A stretch of DNA of 64,000 bases from DRPN01 sp964599235 (GTDB taxonomy: Bacteria; Bacteroidota; Bacteroidia; Bacteroidales; VadinHA17). The stretch lies in assembly GCA_964599235.1 (NCBI GenBank), contig CAZRDX010000010.1:1-64000 (forward strand). The letters are read 5' to 3'. This document shows, piece by piece, positions 7,652 to 16,986 of this stretch. Position numbers and translations under genes: made by a program. The notes beneath the pieces were generated by a model. It did not search any database, was not told the DNA's origin, and saw only the letters and a program-made list of their open reading frames with translations. Numbering within the stretch: the first letter of the stretch is position 1; every line of letters begins with the position of its first letter.

Positions 7652-9307
7652 TCATTGCCCGGCCACACTTTTCAGTTTTTCTATTTTTTCCTCTAGGTGC
7701 CGGCATTCATCTTCCTGTGACATCAGGATCTTCTCGGCAGTGATCAGGTCGTCGCGCAGCAGCACGAGCGTCTCTTCCTGCATTTTCCTGAGGGACTGGT
7801 TGAGCGCCTCGGTGAGGAGGGAGACCTCCCGGTAGAGGTTCTTCTCCACCTCGGTGACGATGCGGTTGCGGAACATCTTTCCGAAGCTGCGCCGGAAGAG
7901 GGGCATGGGGATGAGGAACCACAGCAGGTCGAGGTTGGTGTCGAAGGCCCAGTAGACAGAGACGTCCGGTCGGGAGAGTTCGGGCAGAGACAGTTCGACG
8001 GGCAGTTCATTGAGAGGTGTGTGGAGCACTTCATGGAGGCGGCGGTTGCGTTCGCGGCGGGCCTCCTCCAGGTAGCGTGTCAGGTGTTTATGGGGGACGG
8101 TGATGAGTTTCTCCCACTCTTTGCGGGTGTTCTCGGCCAGGAGGTCGATCTCGCGCACCAGATGGCCGGCCAGCCACTGCTCGTAACGGCGGGAGATCTC
8201 GTGGAGGTTGCCCCGCCACGTGGGATAGTCGGCATCGAACTCTTCCTGCAGCTTGCGGATGATCTCCTGCCGGTGGGGCATGAGGAGGGCCTCCACCTTT
8301 TCGCGCATGGGTGCCGTATAGCTCTGGATGATGACCTTCAGCTCCTGGCGCCGGCGTTCCAGGTCGTTACGCTGTTCCTCGAGGAGACGGGCCAGGGCTT
8401 CTTTTTCCTCCTTGGCCCGGCGGGCTGCCTGCAGCGAAGCCTCCAGGTAGCTGATGCACACCCTGGCCAGCGAACGGGTCTTGTAGGCCAGGATCTCATC
8501 GGAGAGCTGGTTGCTGCGCTCGGCCATGGGACGAATGATGTTCTCCAGCACCGTCCGCCGGAAAAAAGCGTCGTTGCGCATCACCGAATAACGGTAGACG
8601 GGGTAGATCAGATGGAAATGATCCTCCATCGTCCTGCGGATGAACCGTTCGATCTCCTGGAGGTCTTTCTCCTCGTACAGATCGGTCTTGGTGAGCAGGA
8701 GGTAGATGCGCGGGGTGTAGTTGCGCAGCTCGCTTATCAGCCTGAGATCCTCTTCGGACAGCGGGCTGCCGGGGTTGATCGCCACGATGGCCAGACCCGT
8801 GTCGGGGGTGAATTCGAGCGCTGCCCGTGTGTTGTGGGAGAAGACGCTCCCCACACCGGGGGTGTCGATGAAACGGAGTCCGCGGTACTCACTCAGAGAC
8901 GGAAGCTTCACCACCACCTTGGCCACTTGGCGATGGTTGTTGGTGTTGAACTGTTCATTGATGTACTGGTCGATCTCGCGGGGGGAGATGTCCGACTGCT
9001 TGCCGTCGAGGAAGTGGACGGTGACCTGCTCTCTCTCCCCGTATTCCAGGATGGTGATGACATTGGTCACCGGAGTTACCCCAACAGGGAGCAGGTTGGT
9101 GCCGGTGATGTGGTTGAGGAAAGAGCTCTTGCCCGCCTTGAACTGCCCGAAGACGGCGATGTTGATGGTGCGGTCGCGCCGGTAGAGCGTCTCGATGGCC
9201 TGAAAAAAACGAAGCAGCTCCGGGAAGGAGAGCGGATCACACTGCTCCTTCAGGATGCGGAAATCGTCCGGCATGGATGCCTGAACATGTTTCCCAGCTG
9301 TTTTCAT
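7652..9307 (-). CDS. Bacterial dynamin-like GTPase
   Basis: 551 residues. G motifs: P-loop GQFKAGKSS (54-62), DTPGVG (148-153) and TKTD (206-209). A long charged coiled-coil region follows at about 300-420. A hydrophobic patch, WAFDTNLDLLWFLIPMPLF at about 450-470, resembles the membrane paddle of bacterial dynamins, and another helix-rich stretch closes the GTPase stalk. Bacterial dynamins bind and remodel membranes, and some protect against phage or antibiotics. It lies 39 bp downstream of tilS on the same strand, so the two may be co-transcribed, although a near-consensus -7 box (TATTTTCG) sits in the gap. The role in this host is unknown. Confidence 0.85.
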   Translation of the reverse strand: MKTAGKHVQASMPDDFRILKEQCDPLSFPELLRFFQAIETLYRRDRTINIAVFGQFKAGKSSFLNHITGTNLLPVGVTPVTNVITILEYGEREQVTVHFLDGKQSDISPREIDQYINEQFNTNNHRQVAKVVVKLPSLSEYRGLRFIDTPGVGSVFSHNTRAALEFTPDTGLAIVAINPGSPLSEEDLRLISELRNYTPRIYLLLTKTDLYEEKDLQEIERFIRRTMEDHFHLIYPVYRYSVMRNDAFFRRTVLENIIRPMAERSNQLSDEILAYKTRSLARVCISYLEASLQAARRAKEEKEALARLLEEQRNDLERRRQELKVIIQSYTAPMREKVEALLMPHRQEIIRKLQEEFDADYPTWRGNLHEISRRYEQWLAGHLVREIDLLAENTRKEWEKLITVPHKHLTRYLEEARRERNRRLHEVLHTPLNELPVELSLPELSRPDVSVYWAFDTNLDLLWFLIPMPLFRRSFGKMFRNRIVTEVEKNLYREVSLLTEALNQSLRKMQEETLVLLRDDLITAEKILMSQEDECRHLEEKIEKLKSVAGQ

Positions 9308-9346
9308 AAGTGTCCCGTGAAGACGGAAATACGAAAATAGGAAAAA

Positions 9347-10684
9347 TTATCGGATCCATTCGATCAGCAGGATTTTTTCCGTCCGGTCGGTGATCTTGTA
9401 CCGGTCGTCGAGGCGCAGGCCCGGGATCCAGATGATCTTTTCTCCGTCGGTGATGAGCCAGAGCTCTTCCTTTTCCACGAGGGAGAGTTTCCGGTCGATG
9501 AAGAAATCGCTCAGTTTCTTCATTCCTTTCATCCCCAGGGGGCGGAAGTAGTCGCCCGGCTGCCAGCGGCGGATCACCAGGGGCCATGTGATGCGGGCGG
9601 CATCGACGGCAGCAGTGTAAGGAGAGGTGGGGATACGGAAAGCGGGGGTGCGATCCAGCAGGGTGAACCGCAGACGTAAGGGGGTCTCGATGGCGGGGGT
9701 GCCCTCATCCACGTAGAACCTCCTGTCGCGGTCGTCGTCGGCCAGAGGGGTGAGGATGAGATGATCGCGGTCCTTGACGAGACGGTATTGGGGTGAGAAG
9801 AACTGACGTCCGGGAGGGGCGTCGAGAGCATCCAGGATACGGGTTACGGTGGGGGGAGAGAAACCATAGGGGGTGAGCAGCTCGAGGAGGAGGGCGTCGC
9901 GTGCCGGCAGCTGCCGGACCATGTCCAGCGGGATGAGCCGACGCTCCTCAGTGCCGGTGAGGAGACGGGGACGCACTTCCTCAAGATAACGCTCGAAGAT
10001 CTCTTCATGACCGGCCAGTCTTTTTGCGGTAGCTGCGAGGGTGTCGACGAACGAAGGGTTGAGCTCTTCAAGAAGGGGGATGATCTGGTGGCGGATGCGG
10101 TTACGGAGGTATTTGAGCCCGCTGTTGGAGGAGTCTTCGCGCCAGGGCACTTTTTTTTCGTGTGCCCAGCTCTCTATCTCGGCGCGTGTGGCGAAGAGGA
10201 GGGGCCGGATGAGTTCGTCGTGGCGGGCGGGCATGCCTCTGAGGCCGCGCAGGCCGGTGCCGCGCACCAGGTTGATCAGGATGGTCTCGGCCAGATCGTT
10301 GCGGTTGTGGGCCAGCGCCAGCCGGTCGTACCCATGCTCATGCATCACCTGGCGGAACCATCTGTGGCGCAGCTCGCGGGCAGCCATCTGCACCGAAAGA
10401 CCGTGGCGGCGGGCATGATCCAGCGTGTCGAAACGCCGGGAATAGAACGGCAGATGATGATCTTCGCTCCACCGGCGGACGAACGCTTCATCCTCGTCCG
10501 ACTCCCTGCCCCGCAACGAGAAATTGCAGTGGGCCACGCCGCAGTTGTAGCCCGCCTTGATCATCAGGTGGGCCATCACCATGGAGTCGATGCCCCCGCT
10601 GACGGCCAGTAGGATATGGTCGGAAGGAGAGCACAGCTCCTCCTCCCGGATGAACTCTTTCATGCGTGTGAGCAGGTTCGTCAT
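9347..10684 (-). CDS. tilS: tRNA(Ile)-lysidine synthase
   Basis: 445 residues from the ATG at 10684, chosen because TilS proteins begin shortly before the PP-loop. SGGIDS (29-34) is the ATP pyrophosphatase loop. AHNRNDLAETILINL and WREDSSN are characteristic TilS motifs, and a C-terminal TilS domain follows (WQPGDYFRPLG, KKLSDFFIDRK). It converts C34 of the AUA-decoding tRNA(Ile) anticodon to lysidine using ATP and lysine, an essential cytoplasmic function. An alternative ATG at 10726 would add 14 unconserved residues. Confidence 0.92.
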   Translation of the reverse strand: MTNLLTRMKEFIREEELCSPSDHILLAVSGGIDSMVMAHLMIKAGYNCGVAHCNFSLRGRESDEDEAFVRRWSEDHHLPFYSRRFDTLDHARRHGLSVQMAARELRHRWFRQVMHEHGYDRLALAHNRNDLAETILINLVRGTGLRGLRGMPARHDELIRPLLFATRAEIESWAHEKKVPWREDSSNSGLKYLRNRIRHQIIPLLEELNPSFVDTLAATAKRLAGHEEIFERYLEEVRPRLLTGTEERRLIPLDMVRQLPARDALLLELLTPYGFSPPTVTRILDALDAPPGRQFFSPQYRLVKDRDHLILTPLADDDRDRRFYVDEGTPAIETPLRLRFTLLDRTPAFRIPTSPYTAAVDAARITWPLVIRRWQPGDYFRPLGMKGMKKLSDFFIDRKLSLVEKEELWLITDGEKIIWIPGLRLDDRYKITDRTEKILLIEWIR

Positions 10685-10755
10685 CCCGTTGCTTTTGGAT
10701 GAAGATAGGAAATTATTGTGATACATCCTGAGAGCCTGCCCTCCCTGCCGGTGTG

Positions 10756-11244
10756 TCAGTAGTCGTGCGGGATCCCCCGGATGTGGAGCATCAGGTGTTC
10801 GCGGTCGTCGAGGTCGTCGAGCCAGCCGTAGTTGGCCTCTTCCTTGCTGTCGAGTTCGCGGATGTAAGGCTTGATGTCGAGCAGAGGTGTGCCGTCGAGG
10901 ACGTCGAGTCCGCTGGTGTGGAGGCGGTTCCCTTCGACCTTCAGCAGCCTGACAATGCTCAGGCCGATGGGATTGGGGCGTGCCGGCGAACGGCTGGCGA
11001 AGAGGCCTACCTTCTTGCCGTCGGCCCAGGGAGGCTCCACCGTCATTGAAAGAGACCTCTTTACGCGGTCGAGATAATAAAGCAGATAGATGTAGCGGAA
11101 CCGTTCCAGCTCTGCCAGCCCTTCCACGAACTTTTCATCAAGATCCACATAAAAGTCCTCCATGTCCTGTTCCACAGGCTGGTAAGGGGCATGTTTCCTG
11201 TAAGGAGTGTGGATGATACCGATAGGATTGAGCTTGAAGACCAT
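10756..11244 (-). CDS. trmO: tRNA (N6-threonylcarbamoyladenosine37-N6)-methyltransferase TrmO
   Basis: 162 residues, typical of the TrmO/TsaA (YaeB) family. The signature block GLFASRSPARPNPIGLSIV and the following LDVLDGTPLLDIKPYI are both present, as is the N-terminal PIGIIHTPY. The enzyme uses S-adenosylmethionine to methylate t6A37 in tRNA(Thr). It lies upstream of tilS on the same strand, so a tRNA-modification grouping is possible. No clear promoter was recognised. Confidence 0.9.
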   Translation of the reverse strand: MVFKLNPIGIIHTPYRKHAPYQPVEQDMEDFYVDLDEKFVEGLAELERFRYIYLLYYLDRVKRSLSMTVEPPWADGKKVGLFASRSPARPNPIGLSIVRLLKVEGNRLHTSGLDVLDGTPLLDIKPYIRELDSKEEANYGWLDDLDDREHLMLHIRGIPHDY

Positions 11245-11375
11245 GACGGATGGTTGATCATTACCTGGAAAAGGCCGGCATTTTCCAAGAGATGGTTGGC
11301 AGGTTCAGATGTCGGGATCTTTGCTTCACGGATCTGTTCTCATGTTGCGGGACAGGTCCCCGGCGGAACATTTCT

Positions 11376-13016
11376 TTACCAAAGTCCGTTCGTTTTACTG
11401 TTGTCTTTCCATACGGGCAGCCTGAAATGGTCGCCCCGCAGTTGCAGGACATAGCGAAGCCATTCTTCGGGATAACCTTTGCTGCGGGGATATCCTTTTT
11501 CATCCTGCACATAGCCGTCGTTGTATTTTCTCACCAGGTCGTAGGCCAGTTCCCTCCAGCGTTCCACCACGGCCTCACCGTGGGAGACGCTGTAACTGGT
11601 GAGGAAGGCTACAGCGCCTTCGGGGTCATCTTTCATCAGGGTCATTGCGGCTTTTTCCACGGCAGGTTGCCACAGGAAGAAATCATCTTCCAGTTCCTGC
11701 CGGACTTTCAGGATGTCTTTCACCATGTAGGAATATTTGATGTTGGCGAAGTTGGCCACAAAGTTGAAGACCCACCAGGCGGAGTTCCAGGAGAAATGCC
11801 GCATGTCGCCGGTGGCGAAGGAGGCAGGTATTTTGTTGATGCCGCAGTAGAGGGGTACGTAGCAGGTGGTGTAGGTGTCGTCGAGGCCGTACCAGAAGAC
11901 GCCGCCTATGGGGTCGGGAAGCCAGCTGCGAGCCTGCGAGACGAACGAGTAGGCTGTCTGTTGTGTGGAGATGGGGCGTTCCCAGGCATACTCCACACTG
12001 TCCACCTGCCAGGTGATGGGACGCCAGCGGTTGGGGGTGCCGAAAGGTCCTGCATCGACCCCGCGTGTCATGTCAAAGGGCGTGCCTTCGTAATGATCGC
12101 GCATCAGGGCCATGACATCGCGTACCGAAAGCTTCTTGTCCGGTCTGATGAAAAGGGGATAGGGTTCGGCCCCCTCCACGCCTCGACAGAAATCGGGCGG
12201 AAGGTCCAGCGAGGGGGCACAGCGGCGGAAGATGCTCCATACCCGGCTGGCCGTATAACGCAGCTTGGCCGGCGTGACCACGTCGTATGCTTCGTTGAAA
12301 CGGAAAGGCCGGCCGGAGGTGGTATCGTAATAACCCTTTTCGACGGCAAAAGAGATGACGTTGGGAGAATAGAGGCAGTTGTCCGGATCATCAAGAGGGA
12401 AGGTGCCGATGCGCGAGCGGTTGGCGTGGGCGGAGATGTATCCGTCGGGTACGCGGAGGGCCACCCATACGGCGCCGTGGCCGCCGGGACCGGTGCCGAT
12501 GATCTCCATATACCAGGCTTCGCGGGGATCGGCGATGGAGAACGACTCACCCGTGCTGGCATAGCCGGCTTCTTCCACCAGGCCTGCGATGATGTCGATG
12601 GCCTCACGGGCTGTGCGGGCGCGCTGCAGCGTCAGGTTCATCAGGGTCCAGTAATGCAGGGCACCGTCGGGGTTCTGCAGCTCCGGTCGCCCGTCGAAGG
12701 TGGTCTCGCCGAAAGAGACCTGGTGCTCGTTCATCAGTCCCACCACCGCCCAGGTGTGCGGAGGCTGCTTGACCCTGTGGATCTTGCCACGGGCATCGCG
12801 GAACTCCAGGTATTCATCAGGCCCGTGGTCGGCCGCCGGTGTGTAACGCAGATGAGGCAGGAACTCGCCATCACACGAGTAGGTGATGATCACCGACCCG
12901 TCGACCGTGGCACCCCGGCTGACAAGAATGTTGGTGCAGGCCACAGCCTGTGTGCCTGTGAAAAAAAGCAGGGAAAAAAAGAGAAACAGAACAGAAGCCT
13001 TTTTGAACGTTTTCAT
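11376..13016 (-). CDS. Peptidase family C69 (dipeptidase A-like), secreted
   Basis: 546 residues from the ATG at 13016. A signal peptide is followed by AVACTNILV, in which Cys27 would become the N-terminal nucleophile after processing, the hallmark of C69/PepD Ntn-hydrolases. FGETTFDGR and the EAWYMEIIG..GHGAVWVA block match the family. Such enzymes hydrolyse dipeptides, and in Bacteroidetes they are usually periplasmic. An in-frame ATG at 13040 lies inside the -7 promoter box (13038-13045) and is rejected. The protein ends at TAA 11376-11378, 131 bp upstream of trmO. Confidence 0.87.
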   Translation of the reverse strand: MKTFKKASVLFLFFSLLFFTGTQAVACTNILVSRGATVDGSVIITYSCDGEFLPHLRYTPAADHGPDEYLEFRDARGKIHRVKQPPHTWAVVGLMNEHQVSFGETTFDGRPELQNPDGALHYWTLMNLTLQRARTAREAIDIIAGLVEEAGYASTGESFSIADPREAWYMEIIGTGPGGHGAVWVALRVPDGYISAHANRSRIGTFPLDDPDNCLYSPNVISFAVEKGYYDTTSGRPFRFNEAYDVVTPAKLRYTASRVWSIFRRCAPSLDLPPDFCRGVEGAEPYPLFIRPDKKLSVRDVMALMRDHYEGTPFDMTRGVDAGPFGTPNRWRPITWQVDSVEYAWERPISTQQTAYSFVSQARSWLPDPIGGVFWYGLDDTYTTCYVPLYCGINKIPASFATGDMRHFSWNSAWWVFNFVANFANIKYSYMVKDILKVRQELEDDFFLWQPAVEKAAMTLMKDDPEGAVAFLTSYSVSHGEAVVERWRELAYDLVRKYNDGYVQDEKGYPRSKGYPEEWLRYVLQLRGDHFRLPVWKDNSKTNGLW

Positions 13017-13037
13017 GACGGGGTCTTTCGTTTCCGG

Positions 13038-13045
13038 CAAATTTA
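13038..13045 (-). promoter_or_regulatory. -7 box TAAATTTG for the C69 peptidase
   Basis: A perfect TAnnTTTG on the minus strand, 21 nt before the ATG at 13016. No TTTG was seen at the -33 spacing. The segment 13046-13240 contains hairpins (for example CCGTTCTC/GAGAACGG around 13199-13215) but no gene. Confidence 0.5.
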
Positions 13046-13240
13046 CTGTTTTTTCGGGAGTCGGACTTAGGGATCATCCTGAAGGATGCTGTTCGGGAGC
13101 GGGGTGATCCTGGCGCGGAAGCACAAACCCTCTTCTTCTCCTTCGGAATGAGTGTGCCGAAGGATGTCATGTCCGAGAAGGATGAGGGCGGGTTCAACCG
13201 TTCTCGGAGAACGGTCATGGTTCCTTCCGGGAAACCTCCC

Positions 13241-13777
13241 TCAAGAGGGATTCTTCGTCTTGTTGAGATCCCTGCTTTCTTTGAACCACTTTTCGAGCAG
13301 GTCAGCCTCTTCCCTCGACAGGTTCAGGTCTTTGATCAGGGTGCGCTGGGTGGGAGCGGTGAACAGGATTACCACCAGCATGAAAGCTATGATGCCTGCA
13401 AAAGGAAAGATACGGGCAGTCATCAGCAGGAAAACGACCGACATCATGACCGGCAGATAAAGGATGGCAAAACGTGCTACGAAAGTCTTGCGGTAGCGCA
13501 TGATCTTCTCTTCCAGAGGAAGATCATCGGGGATCTCTTTCTTCATCCTGCGGAAGATCCATTCGGCTGCAGGAAGGGAAAGGAACAGCACCGCCAGCGC
13601 GATGTAAACAAAATTTTTGACCGTCGCAGGGTCACTCACCTCCGGCTCCATGATGTAAGCGAAGAAGACTGTTACACCCAGGAAAGAGAAAACACCTAAG
13701 GCCATGCCCAGAAACAAAACACGCAGACCCCGGACTGCTTCGGGTCCATCCGGTTTTCTGTTGTTCATTTCGTTCAT
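13241..13777 (-). CDS. Four-helix inner-membrane protein of unknown function
   Basis: 178 residues. Four hydrophobic segments are visible at about residues 20-42, 54-72, 98-117 and 122-142. They are followed by a charged cytoplasmic tail with the segment TAPTQRTLIKDLNLSREEADLLEKW. No family of known function was recognised. An internal ATG at 13768 (MNNRK) is an alternative start. A near-consensus -7 box (TAAATTTA) lies upstream at about 13802-13813. Whether it is co-transcribed with the C69 gene downstream is unclear, as that gene has its own -7 box. Confidence 0.7.
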   Translation of the reverse strand: MNEMNNRKPDGPEAVRGLRVLFLGMALGVFSFLGVTVFFAYIMEPEVSDPATVKNFVYIALAVLFLSLPAAEWIFRRMKKEIPDDLPLEEKIMRYRKTFVARFAILYLPVMMSVVFLLMTARIFPFAGIIAFMLVVILFTAPTQRTLIKDLNLSREEADLLEKWFKESRDLNKTKNPS

Positions 13778-14211
13778 GGTAGTAGTTTTTTTTGGTTTAC
13801 ACGTAAATTTAAAGAAGAACTCGTTAATAACAATGCCAGGGGAATATTTTTACGGACGATCGGTCCGGTCGCAAACCTGAAGGCAGCTGAAAATGACTAA
13901 GACAGCTCACTGAAAACAAACATGATATCTTTCCGAAAGGAAGTGAGTGAAGAAGAGGTGTTTTTCGTACCTTTTATGATCTATTGATCTGCGTTTATTC
14001 TGTCAATGTAATGAGTTACAGATGATTGTGTTCGATAATTCAGGCGTGGTGTTTTGCCGGGCTACGTAGATATGTCTTAACGGTTTCTTGGGAAGAAGAG
14101 GGGATTATTAGTGATGACAATGTTTCCAGCGATTGGATATACGATAGAAACGCAAAAAGTTTCTTAAAAAAATTGACTTTTGTTTTTTCTTGTTCGGGGA
14201 AATGTTCAATT

Positions 14212-14490
14212 TTGGGGTTCGAAACGGAGGAGAAGATGCGATCAGGGAAAGGAAAGCGGATGAGAAGCGCGGGGCTCAGGAGGGCTGAGCGGCTGTATCT
14301 GGTTCTGATGATGTTCGCTTTTTCCTGGGTCGTGATCGGAGATCTGGTTCAGTTCCATCTCGACCTGATCCTGGGGAAGGGCATGCATGTCTGGCATCAG
14401 CCTTTCACAAAGGCGGAGAAAGGGAGTACCAAGACCCTCAAGGTGCAGGAGAAGGTAAAAGAAGGGGGAGGGCACCACGGAGGTCTTGTT
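14212..14490 (+). pseudogene. Possible C-terminal remnant of an IS4-type transposase
   Basis: In the 911-bp gap 13778-14688, one frame reads FETEEKMRSGKGKRM then SAGLRRAERLYLVLMMFAF and SWVVIGDLV. This resembles the conserved C-terminal part of DDE transposases in which a FxxEExFRDxK helix is followed by xRxAERLxxLLxxxA and a hydrophobic helix. There is no catalytic core upstream and no terminal repeat was found, so at most it is a decayed fragment. Similarity was judged by eye. The rest of the gap holds no recognised gene. Confidence 0.3.
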
Positions 14491-14688
14491 TTTGTTATCC
14501 CCGGCAGATCGATGTTCGGTTACGAAGAGAGGGACGATTTGCAGGGTGGGGTACAGGAACTTCCTGTTTATCATTTTTTCCTGCCTGTATTCGCGTCGCG
14601 GGCTCCGCCGGCCGCCTGATGATCGTTCTGCCCCTGGCGGGTCTTTTTTCGCTCTCTTTTTTTATTTAACCGAACTGATCGGCGGATC

Positions 14689-16974
14689 ATGAAAACGTTC
14701 TGGTCCCTGCTGCTGGTGTTGTTACCGTGGCAGGGGGTGGCCCAGGTGGTGGCTGTGCGTGTGGTGGATGCGGTCACCGGCGAGCCCCTGCCGTATGTGA
14801 ATGTATGTTTCGAGCGGTTGCGTGACGGCCGTCGCAGTTGCACCGTCACCCGTGCGGGTGGGCAGGCTTCTGCGTTGTGGCCTGACAGTAGTCTGGTCAC
14901 CTGCACGTATGTGGGGTACCGCACCCGTCAGGATACGCTGGCGGCCGGCGGGGCCCGCGAGATCGCCTTGCAGCCCGACCTGCTCCATCTCGACCAGGTG
15001 GTGGTGACGGCCACACGCACCCCCAGAACGCTCGAACAGGTGCCGGTGATCACCCAGGTGGTCCGGCGCGATGAGGTCACCGAACGAGGCATCGCCACCG
15101 TCACCGAAGTGCTCAGCCAGGATATCCCCGGCGTGGAGTTCCAGCGCGGCGGCTTCGGCCCGGACATGAAGATGCAGGGTCTCGAGGCCCGCAACGTGCT
15201 CATCCTCCTCGACGGTGAACGCCTGGCAGGAGAGTCGGGCTACAACGTCGATTACTCCCGCCTCAACACGGCCGACATCGAACGTGTCGAGGTGGTCAAA
15301 GGAGCCGCTTCAGCCCTCTACGGCTCACAGGCCATGGGAGGCGTGGTGAACATCATCACACGCGAGACACAACGCCCCCTGGAAATGAACGCCGGCATCC
15401 GGTGGGGAACACCCTATGAGCGGAACTACCCCGACCTGCAAAAAGGGGATGATCTGTATACCTATAAAAAGAACCTCGACAGGATCAACGGCCAGGTGGA
15501 TCTGACCGCCGGCATGGCCGGAAAACACCTGCGTACCCGTACCTCCTTCATCGCCCGGAGCGCCGATGCATATCTTCTCTATGACCGGGAAGCGGTGGAA
15601 AAAAAGTACCTCAACATCGATACGGTGATCACGGAGAAGCTCAACCGCTATCCTACAGGTATCCCGGGTTACGGCGACTGGCAGCTTGACCAGAAGATCA
15701 CCGTACCGGTCAACGACAGCCTGGAGATAGCCTTTCGCGGTTCGTGGTACCATCATGATGAATATGATTTCGTACCCGACAAGGTGCATCAGCGTTATCT
15801 GGACCAGACCCTGGGAGGCAGGGTGCGATGGAGCCTTTCGCCGAAGGTGGAGAGCGAGTTCTCGTGTCATTACGATCGTTATTCCAAGTACGACTATTAT
15901 GAGAAGCTTTCGGAGAAGTCGTTGCATTATCGCAACACTTTCCTCGATCCGAGGGTGATGGTACGTGTGAAGACGGGAGCGCGTCACCGTCTGACGGCCG
16001 GGACGGAGCTCTTTGACGAGGCTTTGTTCTCCGACCGTCTTTTCAGGGACACGCTGGGGGAGCGGGGCACCACTACCTGGATCCTCTTCGCTCAGGATGA
16101 GTTCGACCTGACCGGTCATCTCAACCTGACGGTCGGGATGAGGCTGGATCGTCATTCGGCCTTTGGCGCACATCTTTCGCCCAAGCTTTCGCTGATGTAC
16201 CGCCTGAAGCCCCTGACCTTCCGCTTCAACTATGCCCGGGGGTTCCGTTCCCCTTCGCTGAAAGAGCTGTACATCGACTGGCATGTGGCCTGGTTCACCA
16301 TACGTGGCGATACGCACCTGCGGCCTGAGACCAACCACTATCTTTCAGGTTCGGTGGAGTTCACCCGGCGGTGGGCAGACCTCTCGGTCACGGCCTACTA
16401 TAACCATCTACAGAACAAGATCGACGGTATGTGGCAGGAAGGTCAGACGGTATACCAGTACGTCAATGTGAGCGAGGCGCGCATCTCAGGCGTGGAGGTG
16501 ATGGCTCGCCTGCGTCCCTGGCGGATGCTCTCCCTCGACGGTGCCTACTCGTGGGTCCATGACCGCCGCCCCCAGGATGAGCTGGTCTCCTCGGTGAGCC
16601 CGCACAGCGGGAACGTGCGACTGGCATGGTACCTGCGGAAAAAAGGATGGAACATGACGGCTACCCTCTCCACCAGGATCATCGGGGCCAAAGACCTGGT
16701 GATGAGCGATCATCTGGTCTATCGGGGAGAGTATGTGGAAGGGTTCTATCCCATCCATTTCGATCCCTATGCCATCTGGCGCCTTTCCGTAAGTCAGTAC
16801 CTGCATTACGGTTTGCGCCTGACCGCCGGTATCGACAATCTTTTCGACTATACGGCCCGAGTGGTCAGTTTCAATACTTCCATGAGTCCGGGAAGGACCT
16901 TTTTCATTACGATGAGGTTCGAACCCTTCCTGCCGGAAGGAGAAAAACGAAGAAAAAACAAACAAGATCATTAA
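14689..16974 (+). CDS. TonB-dependent outer-membrane receptor, HmuR-like heme receptor
   Basis: 761 residues. The order is signal peptide (1-19), a carboxypeptidase-regulatory-like domain (about 20-95), the plug (about 105-225, with VEVVKGAASALYGSQAMGGVVNI split by normal spacing), then a beta-barrel ending in an aromatic residue (TMRFEPF). The barrel motif FRFNYARGFRSPSLKELY is typical of siderophore and heme receptors and absent from SusC. The next gene encodes a HmuY-like hemophore lipoprotein 12 bp downstream, which supports heme as ligand. Energy comes from TonB-ExbBD, which is not encoded here. Confidence 0.83.
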   Translation: MKTFWSLLLVLLPWQGVAQVVAVRVVDAVTGEPLPYVNVCFERLRDGRRSCTVTRAGGQASALWPDSSLVTCTYVGYRTRQDTLAAGGAREIALQPDLLHLDQVVVTATRTPRTLEQVPVITQVVRRDEVTERGIATVTEVLSQDIPGVEFQRGGFGPDMKMQGLEARNVLILLDGERLAGESGYNVDYSRLNTADIERVEVVKGAASALYGSQAMGGVVNIITRETQRPLEMNAGIRWGTPYERNYPDLQKGDDLYTYKKNLDRINGQVDLTAGMAGKHLRTRTSFIARSADAYLLYDREAVEKKYLNIDTVITEKLNRYPTGIPGYGDWQLDQKITVPVNDSLEIAFRGSWYHHDEYDFVPDKVHQRYLDQTLGGRVRWSLSPKVESEFSCHYDRYSKYDYYEKLSEKSLHYRNTFLDPRVMVRVKTGARHRLTAGTELFDEALFSDRLFRDTLGERGTTTWILFAQDEFDLTGHLNLTVGMRLDRHSAFGAHLSPKLSLMYRLKPLTFRFNYARGFRSPSLKELYIDWHVAWFTIRGDTHLRPETNHYLSGSVEFTRRWADLSVTAYYNHLQNKIDGMWQEGQTVYQYVNVSEARISGVEVMARLRPWRMLSLDGAYSWVHDRRPQDELVSSVSPHSGNVRLAWYLRKKGWNMTATLSTRIIGAKDLVMSDHLVYRGEYVEGFYPIHFDPYAIWRLSVSQYLHYGLRLTAGIDNLFDYTARVVSFNTSMSPGRTFFITMRFEPFLPEGEKRRKNKQDH

Positions 16975-16986
16975 TGTGTAAAAAAA

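Noticed and set aside
8021..9340. 439-codon open frame antisense to the dynamin gene
   Set aside because: The opposite strand carries all GTPase motifs; the antisense product has no recognisable domain.
11250..13070. 606-codon open frame antisense to the C69 peptidase
   Set aside because: The C69 protein has a signal peptide, catalytic Cys and family motifs, while the antisense frame has none.
13070..13250. Second GTCATT-type hairpin array
   Set aside because: Several short hairpins occur, but no GTCATT spacers and no regular spacing were found.
14026..14619. Intact 197-residue gene in the 14 kb gap
   Set aside because: The N-terminal third has no recognisable features and only a stretch of about 60 residues looks transposase-like, so it was recorded as a possible remnant.
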